Below are positions 63,785 to 64,000 of a stretch of DNA of 64,000 nt, piece after piece; position 1 is the first letter of the stretch, and each line of letters starts with the position of its first letter. The notes beneath the pieces are model-generated. The model saw nothing but the letters and a program-made list of their open reading frames with translations, had not been told where the DNA came from and made no database searches. Both the position numbers and the translations under genes were made by a program. The DNA is from Dickeya undicola. GTDB taxonomy: Bacteria; Pseudomonadota; Gammaproteobacteria; Enterobacterales; Enterobacteriaceae. The stretch covers positions 1-64,000 of the forward strand of contig NZ_JSYG01000049.1 in the NCBI RefSeq assembly GCF_000784735.1, given 5' to 3'.

Positions 63785-64000
63785 GCTTGTCTTCTCCTTC
63801 GTGCTCCTGCCCTTCATGCGGGTGCACTATCTCTTCCGTATTCGGCCCGATACCAATGTAGTGGAACATCAACCCGGCGAAGGTAGCGACAAAGCCCAGC
63901 GTGGAGAGTGGCTTGAGAATGCCTTTCCACAGGTTGACTGGCGTCGAAATCTTCGGGTTGTCCGGCAGGTTGTGGTACAGCGACGGTTTATCGGCATGAT
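63777..64000 (-). CDS. fdoH: Formate dehydrogenase iron-sulfur (beta) subunit, C-terminal part
   Basis: Only the last 73 residues are in the window; the gene continues past the right edge. They begin HADKPSLYHNLPDNPKISTP and include one membrane helix (STLGFVATFAGLMFHYIGIG) that anchors the Fe-S subunit, followed by a His/Glu-rich tail ending EDKHE. The stop TAA overlaps the start of fdoI by 8 bases (ATGAGTAA). The Fe-S cluster domains lie outside the window. Confidence 0.92.
   Translation of the reverse strand, partial: HADKPSLYHNLPDNPKISTPVNLWKGILKPLSTLGFVATFAGLMFHYIGIGPNTEEIVHPHEGQEHEGEDKHE

Overview
The window looks like chromosomal DNA of a plant-associated enterobacterium of the Dickeya/Pectobacterium group. 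This is an inference from content: ERIC repeats, a Klebsiella-type malonate decarboxylase cluster, fdo formate dehydrogenase, cheV, a raf operon, cdh, and many small catabolic or transport cassettes each with its own regulator. No database search was possible. No rRNA, tRNA, CRISPR array, prophage or intact insertion sequence was seen.

Layout. 1-566: an expanded ERIC element. 567-5255 (minus): AraC regulator, outer-membrane barrel, MFS transporter and amidase, a probable amide uptake and hydrolysis operon. 5524-10962: an AraC regulator between an APC permease and a divergent operon of an ornithine-cyclodeaminase-like protein, a RidA-family protein and a FAD amine/amino-acid oxidase. 11188-19974: a multidrug efflux locus (SDR, RND pump, adaptor and TetR on minus; outer-membrane factor and MATE exporter on plus) with two copies of a TetR-type operator. 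20168-22953: an orphan DsbA, a crotonase-fold protein with a Tat-like signal, and an HxlR regulator. 22983-27335: a YqhC/YqhD-like regulator and aldehyde-reductase pair with an ERIC element between them, a small unknown gene and a secreted alpha/beta hydrolase.

27631-35745: mdcR on plus, then mdcA-B-C-D-E-F-G-H on minus. This is a complete biotin-independent malonate decarboxylase system with its own prosthetic-group synthesis (mdcB, mdcG), acyl loading (mdcH) and permease (mdcF). 36096-38588: cheV and a PLP ammonia-lyase/racemase. 38639-47247: a peptide-type ABC transporter whose operon carries two nucleoside hydrolases, with a divergent LysR regulator. 47477-53226: cdh, DUF2167, a low-complexity periplasmic protein, DUF2076 and a membrane diguanylate cyclase. 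53315-56573: a second DAO-type oxidase operon with a GNAT protein, a 2-hydroxyacid dehydrogenase and a truncated M20 peptidase remnant. 57064-57870: a papain-like protease without propeptide. 57988-62607: rafR-rafA-rafB with two operators. 63143-64000: fdoI and the end of fdoH.

The most distinctive points are the nucleoside-hydrolase/peptide-ABC cassette with a translationally coupled 31-codon ORF, the apparently exported crotonase, the paired TetR operators, the series of ERIC derivatives from 343 to 50 bp, and the M20 gene remnant next to a fresh tandem repeat. Where a start differs from the longest reading frame, it was chosen from the ribosome binding site and family length.
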